Below the pieces are notes generated by a model. The model saw nothing but the letters and a program-made list of their open reading frames with translations, ran no database searches and was not told the DNA's origin. Source: Bugula neritina (Eukaryota; Bryozoa; Gymnolaemata; Cheilostomatida; Bugulidae). From it: DNA of 64,000 nucleotides. Of this stretch, positions 29,401 through 41,560 are shown in pieces. Numbering within the stretch: position 1 is the first letter of the stretch; every line of letters begins with the position of its first letter. The translations under genes and the position numbers were made by a program. The stretch covers positions 3,627,001-3,691,000 of the forward strand of contig OZ037769.1 in NCBI GenBank assembly GCA_964035545.1, in the 5' to 3' direction.

Positions 29401-32255
29401 ATTCAGCATTTGGTTAGATATGTGTTTTATCAATTTCATAGTTGAACAAGTCATCAAGCTGGCTCATAAAAAACACCTCGTTTTATAGGTATGGGAACTT
29501 ACATCGGCTGTTATCCCAATCCCCCGGAGCTGTTTAGCAAACCTCCAGCCGCCTTAGTAGAATCATCTGTATATTCATGTCTATCATACTGCTCCTTTGG
29601 TGGTAAGTATGAGAGCTTATAGTATATTGTTACTGCAAATGAACTACTATAATTACAACGAAATAGTTGGCTCAAACATTATGTGATATGGATTTTGGTT
29701 TTCAAGTGTTTTCATATTCATAGTAACTAGTATATAGCTGTTAAAGCACGAAAAGTATTAAGAACTCTAAGATCTTTAATAGTTGACTTCATGTTTTAAA
29801 ATTGTTTGCCTATAAAAAGACCAGTTTTTATTAATTTTTCACCATTTGTATTGAAAATATGGCTTCTCATTGTTTTATTCTGCTTTATTAATTCAACCTC
29901 TTCCATGTATTTCTTCTGTTGCCACATTACACAACTTTATAAGACAATCATCATAGGCATTGTGTATAATTGAACATATATTGATACATAGTTTTTGAAT
30001 AACCAAATATTCGCTTTGCCTTGTAAAGTAGATTATATAATATTACTTGAGTCAGCTGTATAAGCAACAAAATAGTTTCAATATGCCCAGACATGCACAG
30101 ACTAAAACAAATTGAAATAAATCTTAGGTTATTTAAAGTTCAGGATAAAACAACTCAAACTTTTGTATTTTAAAATGTTCAGTGCAAAAATTTAATGAAA
30201 ACAAGAATAGAATTATTTAAATAGCTGTGGTTTAAAAATTTAACTGCAATGAAACATTATACTACATGTAGAACTCATTGCAGAAGTAGTGTGTTATTAC
30301 AGTATCACTCTCTGCATGTGACAATTGTGTATATACAGCTATGTTACATATATTTAAGGTTACACTTACGCTGGAATAGAGGACTCAAACAAATGCTCAT
30401 GTGGGGACACATATGGCTACGGAAATTTATGGCTCGAGAATTATGAATGTGACTCATACTGCTCTGATGAGTCATATGGATGTGGGGGAGATAACAACCA
30501 AACATCTATTTACAGCACAAAGTATCTCGGTCAGAAAAACTATCTTTGCTCCAAAAATGCTGCCCACAAACATTTAAACATCATCCTCTATTTATCTTCG
30601 TTTATTAAAATTTTAAAGCTATAACACAACCTCTAAAAGTGCCTTATTAAATGAATATAGTTTTAATATTAAGTTTTATTATAAGCTAAAATAATTAAAT
30701 AAAAGAATGTTAATTTAACAAGACTATATATAGTAACATAAAATTATTGTATAGCTGTAAGTGAGTGAAGAACAAATATATAGGCTGCAGTAAATCAAAA
30801 ATATATTTACAGTTTAATAGCTGTTAGACTGTCATTTGCAAATGTTGAAGTGTCTTGAATTACCAAGATAATAGTTGGGTATACATACTATACTTTGTAG
30901 GCATGCAGACTAAATGTTGTACTTGCTTTTTAATTTAGCAACTAAGATATTTGTTCAATCTCCTACATTAAAAGCAAAAATAAATAAATTTATTACTTTT
31001 GTGTGCAATAACTAGTATAACAAAAACTTGCAAAGATAGGGAACTTTTTGAAACTTCTGCAATGATAGAAAAACCAGTTTTACCTAAAAGAATTAAATGA
31101 GAGAATGTAATTAAGCAAGACTATATATAATAGCATAAAATTATTGTAGCTGTAAATGAGTGAATAATAAACATATTATAGGCTGTAATTCATAAATTTA
31201 TTTACAGTTTAATAGCTATTATATAACACTTATATTATTTTCAAATGCTTAAGTGCTGTGAATAAACAAAACAATTATAATTATATTTCGTAAGTATGCA
31301 GAATAGACCTTAATTTAGCAACTGAAACTTTAGTTTAATCCTCTGCATTAAAATGTTAAAGAATATGTAATTTATCACTTCTAATATGTGATAATTAGTA
31401 TATATATTTAAAACTTGCAACAAATAATTATTTTTTTTGTAATCTCTATATTACGATGATAAAAAACTTATAGCAATCACTTTTACCTTGTATAATTTAA
31501 AAACTTAGTAATTGTAGTTAGTAATTGCTTACAGACATGAGCTTATAACAATATTAACCAATAACAACTTTAAGAATTGCAGTTAACTGTATGCATATTT
31601 AATTATCTAGGCTGCTACAATGGAAGTCTGGCGTATGAAATGGATCACATGGGAGATGCAGTAAAACCAGAAACATGTTTTTCAGTGTGTCAAAGAAAAG
31701 GTATGAAAACATACAATTTTTGTTGTTTTGGTGTAATTAAGCTTTAGATTTTGGTCTAAAAATATACTAATTATATAGAGTGAGCTATTATATAGTGTGG
31801 TGTTTAATAATACTGAGAATTGACAAAACTTCTGTATGCATCTCATTATACCATGAAAATTAATAATGACGACTGTCACTAACTAATAATATCGCTAATT
31901 ACTTCAAAGTGTAGCAACTAACTAAAATATTTGAGCAATCCTTATTGAATTCTGTCAACTTCATAAAAGTAGAAAGCTAATTATAATACAAATTGTATCA
32001 ATTTAACAGTAAAGCCTATTCATATGACTTTGCATTAGTAAGATATTATGTGTTATATACAACAGTCATGCTGAATTATTTATTGCAGGGTTTGACTTTG
32101 CTGGATTGATAGATGGGGGAAAATGCTTCTGTGATCTTTACTATATTCTTGCGAGTAGAAAACTGCATGATGACCTCTGTGACTTCAAATGTAAAGCCGA
32201 CCCAGACAGTATTTGTGGTTCAAAAACGGCATCGGTTGTTTTTCCAATACGTTAA
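26402..32255 (+). CDS. Gene D: diverged CD225-WSC-WSC membrane protein
   Basis: Seven exons: 26402-26653, 28279-28500, 29261-29354, 29489-29602, 30359-30529, 31611-31700 and 32089-32255. They make 1110 nt, 369 aa, with the same phases as B and C. The PPSY motif, the GSVQAGY repeats and the CD225 domain (MDQCWFITALITCVF, FFPLGIPAA) are almost unchanged. The linker and both WSC domains differ much more, for example YIGCYPNPP, KCSCGDT and KCFCDLY, but keep all sixteen WSC cysteines. Exon 6 is one codon longer than in B and C, as in E. An in-frame upstream ATG at 26345 would add 19 residues. It exists only in D (the others have ATA there), so I prefer 26402. The low divergence of exon 1 and the upstream region against the divergent rest suggests recombination with a sister copy. 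Confidence 0.9.
27530..27668. repeat. AGTTACTA simple repeat in intron 1 of gene D
   Basis: About 140 bp of interleaved 'agttacta', 'tactagt' and 'tactata' words, many self-complementary ('actagt', 'agctagt'). It is able to fold on itself. It is found only in D, whose intron 1 otherwise matches the other copies only near its 3' end (about 27810-27920). Confidence 0.75.
28551..28773 (-). mobile_element. tRNA-derived SINE with 13-bp target duplication, intron 2 of gene D
   Basis: Read on the minus strand, it starts 'gggagcagccgtggtctagg', with an A box ('tggtctaggggttag') and a B box ('catgggtttgag'), and runs to a 3' end in T residues. It is flanked by the 13-bp direct repeat 'tagtgtagataaa' at 28538-28550 and 28774-28786, which is proof of retroposition. 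A second copy of the same family, same orientation, is at 39600-39821. D-specific: B and C lack it. Confidence 0.85.
30690..31470. repeat. Tandem duplication (about 390-bp period) in intron 5 of gene D
   Basis: Two diverged direct copies start near 30690 and 31088. Shared landmarks are 'aagactatatata' at 30720 and 31117, then 'cataaaattattg', 'atttacagtttaatag' and 'tttagcaact'. The copies have drifted and contain no coding signal. Confidence 0.65.
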
Positions 32256-33279
32256 ACTTACTAAACTGCATGTATTGCTTGGCAGCCATTCGAATTTTAT
32301 TTTCAGATGTGATTTTTCAGCAATTTGAACTGTTATTTTTTATACTTTTATTCCATTGCTTGTATTTTATCAAAATTAAAATATAAAGAGCACAAACCTG
32401 TTCACCATCTTCTTAAACAGTGGTTTATTAAGAGATTTAAATAAAACATTGAATCTAATTGCCTATTTCTTTTATACATGATTAAACCTTACAGCTTTGA
32501 TATGTAATGAAAGAAATTTATATGTATTTGCTATAATATATACACATGATTAGACTATGACATCTAACTGCAAATATTTGCTAGAACCATAATCCCATGA
32601 TAACTTCTTTTTTATATAATAATTGGTAATTGATAACTGATAATTGATAATTGATAATCAGTGATTGCCAAAAATAATTATCACCTCATCTTTAATGAAA
32701 CAATTGGAATCTTTGACTTGTTTTGCAACTACAGTGAACAATGTTTTAGATAAATCATATGAATATTGTGTAATATTGAAATATACAAACAGCGATATGC
32801 CGGCTTGCAAGACATCTTAAGTTTTAAAATATTGACAGCATTGTTAATAAATTCAGCAAAGTACTACAATACTTATATGCAATGTTGGCTTTTGCAAACA
32901 CATTTAATTATAATATTATAAAATATAGTTTATATAATTGTTGTTGAAGGTTTAATGAACAAGCTCTAAATTGGTGGTTGATGTAATTACATGAGTCCAT
33001 TTTTTTTCTATAACTTGTTTCCTATTTGTTGTAGTTTAGAAGTTGTTCTCTCTTATTATGTTTTGATATGTATACTTCTAACTTAAGTAGTTTATGATTT
33101 TATAGTACTCTTTCCACTGTAAAAAAATAATTGCAAATTATTGCAATTATTATTGCTACAATTGAACCAATGATTTTTGTGTTGTTATATTTGCCTCATT
33201 ACTACTTTGTTCTACCATACTAAATAATGATGTTTATTGAGTGTGGAATCATGACTTTTATAATTTTATAGAAGACAAG
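32256..33279. other. 3' UTR of gene D and intergenic DNA
   Basis: The first 120-150 bp is probably 3' UTR, with ATTAAA at about 32375. The rest is AT-rich, with a small 'aattgataa' repeat at 32626-32660. I see no gene or RNA here. Confidence 0.4.
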
Positions 33280-33281
33280 TA

Positions 33282-34172
33282 GGGGAAACCTGGGTGATAT
33301 GGGCCACTTAAGCCCACCGCCCAGGCTGACTATGGTTGATTGAAAATTAGTATTTCATCATGTGGGTGCTATCTTTACTGACACACAAACAGAGTTTGAA
33401 GCTCCTATACAGATGCTTGACTGAGCTATATGGGCCACCACAGACTCCGTCACATAAAGTCAGCTTTTTTGTGTTGAAAATGCATTTTGCTATATTAAAA
33501 AGTAACATAAAACAATATATTTAAAATAAGTGTGTAACAGCTTCTTTTAATGCCTCCTAACTCCAAGCATTTCAAATATTTTTGAAAAAATATCTTGGCA
33601 TCTAAAATACATTGCATGAGTATGAATATTTCAAGCACACATTCTACGGCAACTGGCTATATTGTTGTCTAATCAATATTTAGAAGTTTAATGCTTCATC
33701 ATTTTTTGAAACACTTGAGAAATAGTATTATTTTTCTTCAAACAAGTATATGAACAGAAAAATTCACGGTCCATATCACCCCCCAAGTGGCGGTCCATAT
33801 CACCCAAAAATCATGTCACCAAAAATTTTGAATTCCTACAGGCAGAGAGTGGACAAGTATTATATATACTATTTGGGTATTTATACATACCTTCCACACA
33901 TTATCTTTAGATACAGGCCCCTTACTTCAGATAATTTTTTTCAATGAAAATATATCCACAAAATTTGTGAAAAGTTATAAGAAAATGAGCAAAAAGAGAA
34001 AATGTGTCTTTATTTTCTAAGACAAAGAGACAAGTCTAAAATATGTAGACAGGAAGTTAGATATTCCTAATTCTAAGCAATGAGACACTTTCCAACTTTC
34101 TAGTAACCTTGGATACTGCAAAACATGCATGGTCCATATCACCCGGGTGGTTCATATCACCCAGGTTTCCCC
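33282..34172. mobile_element. Short DNA transposon with GGGGAAACC ends
   Basis: Inverted ends 'ggggaaacctgggtgatatg' and its near-complement at 34153-34172 (one mismatch in about 20) enclose 891 bp. The element is flanked by TA on each side (33280-33281, 34173-34174), so the target duplication is probably TA. Several more copies of 'ccatatcaccc' occur inside (around 33771, 33791 and 34136), arranged as subterminal binding sites might be. No transposase frame is seen. The superfamily is not assigned; TA would fit Tc1/mariner-like elements. Confidence 0.7.
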
Positions 34173-34521
34173 TAACAATTATAGTGCATTATATAATTTA
34201 TACTTACAATTTCTGTATGTGTGTGTCAATATAAAAATTTAAAAACATATATACTTTAACTCAATACAACAAAAAGCCTTGATTTTTTAAAAATATGTCT
34301 TAAAAACTGTGTATTCATTTTGTCTTGCTATTAGACATTATAGTTTCAACTGCAATATTTTTTCTGTAAACTGTTAGTCTAATAAAACTTTAATTCATCT
34401 TATTAAGTTATGTCACAAATCAAGCATAAACATAATGTTGCATTTAAAAAAATTTCAAAGTAATATTTTAGTTGAAACAAGCAAACATGCAATTGAAACG
34501 CAGCAAAAGATACTATAATTG

Positions 34522-35620
34522 TTAGTCTTTCGAAGATTTGTAAACATCTCCAGTTTTGGTGTCCACCGAGCGAGAGAATGGATTTTGAGGGAGATACTTC
34601 CAAATACCTTGTGCTTCATTTCTGCAATAGAAATATCTTATATATAGTTCATTATCACTATAAAAACAACTTAATCTCTAAAATCTGATCAGTTATAGAA
34701 TAAAATCAAAGCTATTACATAATCATGACTTAGATGTTTAGCATCTGACTTACTCATTACGAAGGCAGCATCCACTGCCTGTATGCTCTTTTTCCACGCA
34801 TGTAGTCCTACGTGAGGGTTGATTAGGAGCAGAGTCACGACTATCTGGGTAACAGTCACGCTCAGGACGAAGACCTTTATTCATTTCTAAAGCATAAACA
34901 AGTTTAACAACTTGGAAAAATTAATGATATTAACATGCAATTCAAGTTTGCCTATACTGAAAAAGCCCTGTCTGACTATCACTGCGGGAGTGATTGAGAT
35001 AAAAAATCTCCGAGTTTCACTATTTTTATTCACAAATGTAGAATGTGCGAGTTTCTTTTTAAATTGTTCTCAATTAATAAGATTCGTTTATAATTAAAAA
35101 GCATGAGTATAATATTTAATATGTTAACTCAGCACAATATTCTTTATTTAAAAAAAATATTTATATCAGTTTTTCAAGAACTTTATACAAAGTTCTGCAA
35201 AGTGTTTTTAGTATAATAAGCTTCAGTGCAAATCTTACATAATTACTTGCTTGCATATGATTTATAAAGAGCACACTTATAACAGTTTATATATGCTATT
35301 AACTTAGCATGTTACTGTTTTAGATTTCGTTCAAGTAAAAAAAATATAATTAATTAACAAATAAGTTTGTAAGATTTGCACTGAAGCTTATTACTGAAAA
35401 CGCTTTTGCAAAACTTTATATAATGTTGGTGAAATAATATGAAAAACATAAGAAACATGTGTGATATTTACTTAAAAAGTTAGATGCCAAAAATAATATA
35501 TTTAAAGTCTATAAATTGCTGATTTTAACAATTGCAATACACTTACTGATTTGTAGTTCACACTTTGTAAGACAAATTAAAATTACTATAACCTTCTTCT
35601 ACAGCTGTCACTGTTGTTTA
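34522..35620 (-). CDS. Gene F1: small protein of an unrecognised three-member family
   Basis: Minus strand. A non-coding exon 1 ends at 35547 (donor GTAAGT). Exon 2 is 34886-34754, with the ATG at 34884-34882 two bases after the acceptor. Exon 3 is 34621-34522, ending in TAA. The CDS is 131 + 100 nt, giving 76 aa. Exon 2 ends in phase 2, exactly as in F2 and F3, and its coding part is the same length as in F2. Recognisable pieces are CYPDSRDS near the start, GSGCCLRNENE at the splice junction and SVDTKTGDVYKSS near the end. It has no hydrophobic leader or membrane segment. It lacks most of the cysteines and the CxC tail of F2 and F3. The function is unknown. A TATA box lies about 25-30 bp before the presumed start of exon 1. 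Confidence 0.6.
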
Positions 35621-35644
35621 TGGGTTGCTCCACTATATGGTGTG

Positions 35645-35684
35645 CTTTATATATAGAAGCAAAGATTTTGTCATGCTGATGAAA
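35645..35684 (-). promoter_or_regulatory. Promoter of F1: TATA box and shared 14-bp upstream motif
   Basis: On the minus strand, 'tatatataaag' (35655-35645) lies 98 bp before the exon 1 donor. Fifteen bp upstream of it is 'tttcatcagcatga' (35684-35671). The same 14 bases and a TATA box sit at the same spacing in front of F2, while nearby DNA is not conserved to this degree. Confidence 0.6.
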
Positions 35685-35689
35685 ACATA

Positions 35690-37149
35690 TATGATCGTCA
35701 GCATTCCATCAAACTGCTTATTCTTTCCTTCCACTGGATTTTTTTATTTCCTGCAACTTTAAGTTTAAAAAAACAAGTTTTCAAAGAGAATTAATAAAAT
35801 CTTTTGTGTTTAGCTATTATATCTTATTCACACCCCAGATCTATAGCTGATTCACATTTACATAATAATTTTTATTCCACAACTCAATTCTGGGGAAATT
35901 GAAAGTTCCACACAACTACATCATGATTTGACATCTTATGTTATTCAACAACAAAATTAATGCTAGCATTGATATTAAAATGTAACCAGTTTTGACACTT
36001 TAATGCTGAAAATGATTTTGATTATTTTAATTAAAGGCAACTTAATTATACATGAAATTAACTGATAGTAAATGCTAATGTTATAGTATATGTTCATCTG
36101 TTAAATAAAATAAAGCACGAAGCTATGAACCCGCTGTTTTATTCATAGTTAAATGTATATTTTTTATGATATAAATAATAGTTTACTCAATGGCCATGTA
36201 TGTCATGAGGTACAACTATGAACATATAATAGTTCTAAGTTTTAAAGTAGCATCTATTTAACTTCATTAACCTTTTGGATAAATCTTTAAGTTGTATAAA
36301 TTGAAACACATGAGAGTTTTGTTAAAAAACTAGATTTGCTAGGGTACATGTTAAGGATTTGTCAAACGTAAGTTGTTATTCTTTTAAAATATAATCTGAT
36401 ATAAAGCTTATTAAAGTACTTGTAGACTAGCTAACATTTCACTTACAAAATATTTGCGCTAAAAACAAGCCAACCTTATGTATGAGATATGATTGTCGCT
36501 AATTTCAAGCATGGTATTATGTATATATGTATATATTATGGTTATTTAGGATTGCTGTCAACTTTAACTTTTCTATCATAAAAATATTCTTTTCTAATTT
36601 CATTTTAATTGTAAAATGCATTAAGAATATAACAGTGGTTAACCATGGCATGCTTGGGATGTGTAAATAAAGTCACACATATCAAATAAAAATAAATGCA
36701 ACTGAAATAGGTTTGGTTGACACTAACTGTTCACCACAATTATTATAAAACTTTTAAGATGTTTAAATAGCTATATGCTAGCCACCCTCTCTAAACCTTT
36801 TACATTTGTAGATTATTTTTGATTTAACTGCTGTTCAATGATTGAATAAATTGTAAAACTATACTAGAAATCAAATATATCTACTATAGAATAATAATTT
36901 TATAGTTGTAATTGGTCGGCAATAGCTATATATATGACTTCTTTTTCGCTTTTATCTATAACAGTAACACTGTAAAACACCAGGCACTGTTTGATTTGGT
37001 TATGATTATTATTTTATGTTGGGTAAACACGCTTTGAATTAAAGCATTAATCATCTTATGTTTGAAACTCCAGTAAGCATAATGTATAGCATATAATGCT
37101 CACTGGTAGGGGTAGGAATTAAATGACCTCAGTATAGAATCAATAATAT
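35690..37149. other. Intergenic DNA, nothing recognised
   Basis: AT-rich sequence with no frame, RNA or repeat that I can support. It lies between the F1 promoter and the first block of the segmental duplication. Confidence 0.3.
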
Positions 37150-37400
37150 AATTCAACTGTTATGTCAGCAAGTTTTGAAAGTTGGAATTTCATCTGGAAA
37201 ATATTTGCTGAGTTTTTGGAAAGAGCAGTAGTTTCCATTTTCCTAAATTCAACAAAAAGAAATTAGTCAACAATATTTAATTGCAGTTTCAGTTAATCAA
37301 TTCAATATAGGTATCTACCTATGATTATATATAGCTCAATGTGTGCATGCTTGTAGCTATTGTTTTACTGTTATTGCTATAGGCCTAAATGTTGTATGCT
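37150..37400. repeat. Segmental duplication block alpha (partial)
   Basis: 'ggaaagagcagtagtttcc' followed by 'ttcctaaattcaacaaaaag' and 'cagttaatcaatt' recurs at about 39230-39400, 44330-44480 and 48020-48170. This is the most truncated of four related blocks spread through the F gene region. Confidence 0.55.
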
Positions 37401-38029
37401 TATCCATTAATTATTCACCGTCTTTCCATGATTCATTCTCAGATCGCTCTATAGTGAGATAGATCTACGGAAAGAAGTAGGAAAGACAGTCTTCATAATA
37501 TGTTCTCTGCTAATAAAAGTGATAGCCTAATTTATTGTTAATTACTAAGCAAAGTATTGAATAATCTCTATTGCTACCTTTTCAGATGTCAAAACTTTGA
37601 CTTTCATCGCAATGATGAAGAAAACTCATTTATATAAAATTATAGATAGTATAAGGAGGTGCAAAAATTGAGAGCAATTAAATTGAATTTAAATGTGCAG
37701 TAAAACTTGCTAGCTTTTACTAGTTATTTGCTGCATAATTTAAAGCCTAACAATCATCTAGGTGTAGGAATAATTTGCAAGACAGCTATTAATTTTATAT
37801 AAGCTGTCAAGCTAAAATATTAAAACTAGTTACTTATCTTAAACAGGCCAAATTACTTTGCACTAAAAGCTTTGCTGCGTATAGTTTATATATAGCTGGA
37901 GTTAAATTTTAGACTTCAAAAATCTTGTTTTTCAACAAATCATAGTATTAAAGTACCCTTCACTTAAGAGGAGGCAACTATAATTTATATGGGCTATAAT
38001 TATAGCTATAAGCACATTAGCTATTTAGC

Positions 38030-38200
38030 AATCAATACAACAGTTATAGCCTATAAGTACCAAAATAAAAAATGGCGTCCATGTGAGAAGCGTCTAAGAG
38101 GGAAATTTAGCCTAGCGTCTAACTGGGATGAAACCAGCTATATATAATAGCAAATGGACAGACCAATCAATAAGTTTGCTGTCGTGCTGCAAACTGTAGC
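38030..38200. repeat. Interspersed repeat related to intron 6 repeat of B and C
   Basis: It shares 'agcaatcaatacaacagtta' and 'aaaaatggcgtc...tgggatgaaacc' with 15537-15720 and 23115-23300. It lies about 110 bp after the end of the AT-rich stretch that follows block alpha. Confidence 0.45.
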
Positions 38201-38439
38201 TATTTAAAAACGGTTAAAAACAGAAACCTATTATACAAAATTTAGCTTTTTTGAAATTAAAATTACCTAAATATATTTCAACTGTAAATTAAAGCAATCA
38301 TACAATGACATAAAAAACTCATTATAAAAACTAGAATTATATTTATGCAATAATTTAGAATTAGTTGAAATACCAACAGAACACCAGAAAATAATTGTTC
38401 ACTCTAAAAGTCCATCCTTATCTCCAATGTTGAACAATA

Positions 38440-38790
38440 GACAAAAAACATGACAGTAATTTTGATGTCACTATGGGAAGCTATGACAGTGCTGAAACCT
38501 GCCAACTAATTGGAATCTATCTGCTTAACCTAGTAACTACTGAAATGAATCTAGAATGCAATTTAGACCTATATAGAGATGATGGACTTATAGTTTGTGA
38601 AGGAACACCTAGACATATAGAACAGAACAAGAAACAAATCTGCAACTTTTTTTAGAAAATTTAATCTCTCAATCACAATAGATGCCAATAAGAAAGTTGT
38701 AAACTTCCCAGATATAACGTTCAACCTAACTAACCAATCCTACAAATCCTATACAAAACCAAAAAACACTATCCTACAATACAAACCCAG
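38440..38790 (+). pseudogene. Relic of a Penelope-like reverse transcriptase
   Basis: The open stretch 38473-38655 encodes MGSYDSAETCQLIGIYLLN and then NLDLYRDDGLIV, in which YRDD is the catalytic YxDD box of a reverse transcriptase. A frameshift at the T-run near 38648-38653 breaks the frame. Reading continues with NLSITIDANKKVVNF, PDITFNLTNQSYKSYTKP and so on to about 38790. I recall this motif series from reverse transcriptases of Penelope-like elements, which often carry a GIY-YIG nuclease; the nuclease is absent here. The class assignment is from memory and would need a search. The fragment is short and dead. It lies 2.1 kb from a hammerhead ribozyme, a structure known from such elements. 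Confidence 0.7.
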
Positions 38791-39229
38791 ACCTCAGCAA
38801 ATCACGGCTGACATGCTATCTCCCGTGCACCCATTCATACACCAACTTCACAGAAGTTTTCTGACGATCAAATATTTCAGATAGAATCTTAATTTCTGTC
38901 TGATCTATCTATACTGTCTATCTACATGTGACTGCTCCACATAACTAAATAAAAGGAGATGTTGATAGCTGTGAGTAACATCATTACATCTAACAGAAGC
39001 CATATCTTACAATCCATTTTAACTATTCAAATTATGTTTATATTGCTACTCATACACATGTACCATACAACTAAGGCCACTTTTTTATATTCTCTCTGGT
39101 TAGAGAACAACACTCATAGTCCTCATGTAAATAAAGGCAGTAATCAGGTGCAGTCATTACTAAGCAACTCACACCAACATAAACAAAATAACCTCCATCA
39201 GTATAAAATAAATGCAACTTAACTGTGAG
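38791..39229. other. Intergenic DNA, nothing recognised
   Basis: No further retroelement domain can be read after the relic. The 87-codon frame at 38959-39222 shows no domain and no splice context that would support it. Confidence 0.3.
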
Positions 39230-40821
39230 CAAGTTTTAAAAATTGAAATTTTACTGTAGTAATTGGAAAATAAACTATTTTGACGTTGTGGAAAGAGCAG
39301 TAGTTTCTATTTTCCTAAATTAAACAAAAAGAAATTAGTTAAATGCACTTAAACAAACAATATTTCACTGCTGGTTCAGTTAATCAATTTATTAGATATT
39401 TACCCATGATCGTAGCTCTATGTGTGCATTATGCTTATATAGCTATTGTTTTATTGAATAAGTCTATCTATTGCTAGCTTAATTAAATATCTTGTATAAT
39501 ATTATTACACAATCTTTATGCAAACTAAATCTTTTTACTTCATATAAGTTGAAACTCATATTTTATCACTTACATAACGATGACTTATACTGAGCAACTA
39601 AAAAAAAACTCACGCAAGTTTATAGTCACTATCCTTGTGAAAAACTCCTGGTGAAAAGGGTTTTGTTAAAGCAGTCTAAGGACTTATCTAAATGAGGCAC
39701 AGGAGTAATTATGACTGGATACTCTTTCTAACATTACCAATGGCCTTTGTCTGGGCTCGAATCCATGACCTCTTGTTTACTAGGCAAATGCTCTAACCCT
39801 TAGACCACGGCTGCTCCCTACACTGAGCAACTCAAAGCTGCATAAAAGTGTTTAGATAAAACCAGCTATACAAGTGTTATAGCGCTTTAAAAAATTGTGT
39901 TAAGACTAGTCGACATTAAAATTTGTTATTTCCGAACATTTTTTGTTTAATATTCATAAAATTAATGAATCAAGATGATCACATTTGTACATGATTGTTA
40001 TAAATATTGCAATGTAACGTATTGCTCACTCTAAAATCTGTGTTAGAATTAATCATGCAATAAATTAGAATTAGTTGAAATATAAATATCCAAAATGTGT
40101 TATACATATATGTATTTAGAGTATTTTATAGTCCACTTTAATTTCAACAAAAAAAATACTGCAGTAAAAAATAAAATCTAAAACTTTTATTTATTTATTC
40201 ATACAAAACGAAATTTTGTTTTCATTCTACTGCCTGATGAATGTAAATGCATACTGCTAAATGTAAGCATAGACTGTTAAATGTAAGTAAATTTAGATAA
40301 ATCCAAGTGTACATATATTATATAGGTATAGTTGATTGCAAGCTAGATACTACAACTCCTAAGTATATATACTGCTGAGTGTAAGCATATACAGTTGAAT
40401 CTAAGTTTATAGATAATACTATGTGTAAATATATACACAGTGAGTGTAAGTGTATATATACTACTATATGTAGGTATATATACTACAAAGTGTAAGTACG
40501 AGGTATATGCAGTTACACCTGTCATCTATTGAGAGCCTCATAGGTTATTTAACAAGCCTCATTCTATGATAATATTACATACTCCATTGCTTAGTTATCC
40601 TCTCTCAAATTTCAATGAAGAGGAAAACTTATTGGAATCTTAAATTACAGTGAATCAGCAAAATTGTGGAATATTGCAAGAGCGCATGCAATACTTTATT
40701 GCTTATTGTTTTTACATTATATGTGTGCTTATTGTATACTGAGTTTGATTCAGCAGTTTCATTAAGGATTTGATGTTTGAATAAATTACTAGCTGCAGAA
40801 ACATGTGAAATAGATAATACA

Positions 40822-40823
<2 letters not shown>
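39230..40823. repeat. Segmental duplication block beta
   Basis: It aligns, with many differences, with the first parts of blocks gamma (44330-45450) and delta (48010-49070). Shared are the 'ggaaagagcagtag' start, the 'actgctaaatgtaagcata' TA-rich minisatellite (40220-40510), the 'cctcataggttatttaacaa' segment and the end 'acatgtgaaatagataata'. It contains a SINE (39600-39821) that is absent from gamma and delta. Confidence 0.6.
39600..39821 (-). mobile_element. tRNA-derived SINE with 11-bp target duplication
   Basis: Minus-strand copy of the family at 28551-28773. The head is 'gggagcagccgtggtctaag', the B box 'catggattcgagcc' is the best preserved in the window, and it ends in a T run. Direct repeats 'actgagcaact' at 39589-39599 and 39822-39832 mark the insertion. 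Confidence 0.85.

Positions 40824-40859
<36 letters not shown>
40824..40859. repeat. (TA)n microsatellite
   Basis: About 18 TA units directly abutting the hammerhead ribozyme sequence. Confidence 0.9.
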
Positions 40860-40861
<2 letters not shown>

Positions 40862-40864
40862 CAA

Positions 40865-40911
40865 TCTGTGGACAGCAGCTGTTTCGGGATTTGTCCCCTC
40901 ATCAGCACAGA
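40865..40911 (-). ncRNA. Hammerhead ribozyme, complete
   Basis: Read on the minus strand, all parts of a type I hammerhead are present. Stem I 5' strand is TCTGTG (40911-40906); core CTGATGA (40905-40899). Stem II with loop is GGGG-ACAAA-TCCC (40898-40886); core GAAA (40885-40882). Minimal stem III is ACAG-CTG-CTGT (40882-40872), sharing the last core A; cleavage residue C (40871, GTC triplet). Stem I 3' strand is CACAGA (40870-40865). Every helix pairs, with one G-T in stem II. The very short stem III is the form reported for hammerheads of Penelope-like retroelements and related small retroelements. Self-cleavage after 40871 is predicted. Confidence 0.9.
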
Positions 40912-41044
40912 ACAGAGTACCATGGCCCACACCTTCGCAATAGTAGAAACTTATAGTTTTACTAAAGCATATTTAAAAGGTGTGTAAACCCAAGCCAGAG
41001 TGCTCAAGTGACTCTAGGGGTCACCTAGGAGTCACGAGCATTGC

Positions 41045-41560
<516 letters not shown>

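Noticed and set aside
35547-35620. A signal peptide encoded in exon 1 of F1 (frame reading KKVIVILICLTKC)
   Set aside because: There is no ATG in that frame, a stop lies just upstream, and the homologous exon of F2 does not keep this frame open into exon 2. It is treated as 5' UTR.
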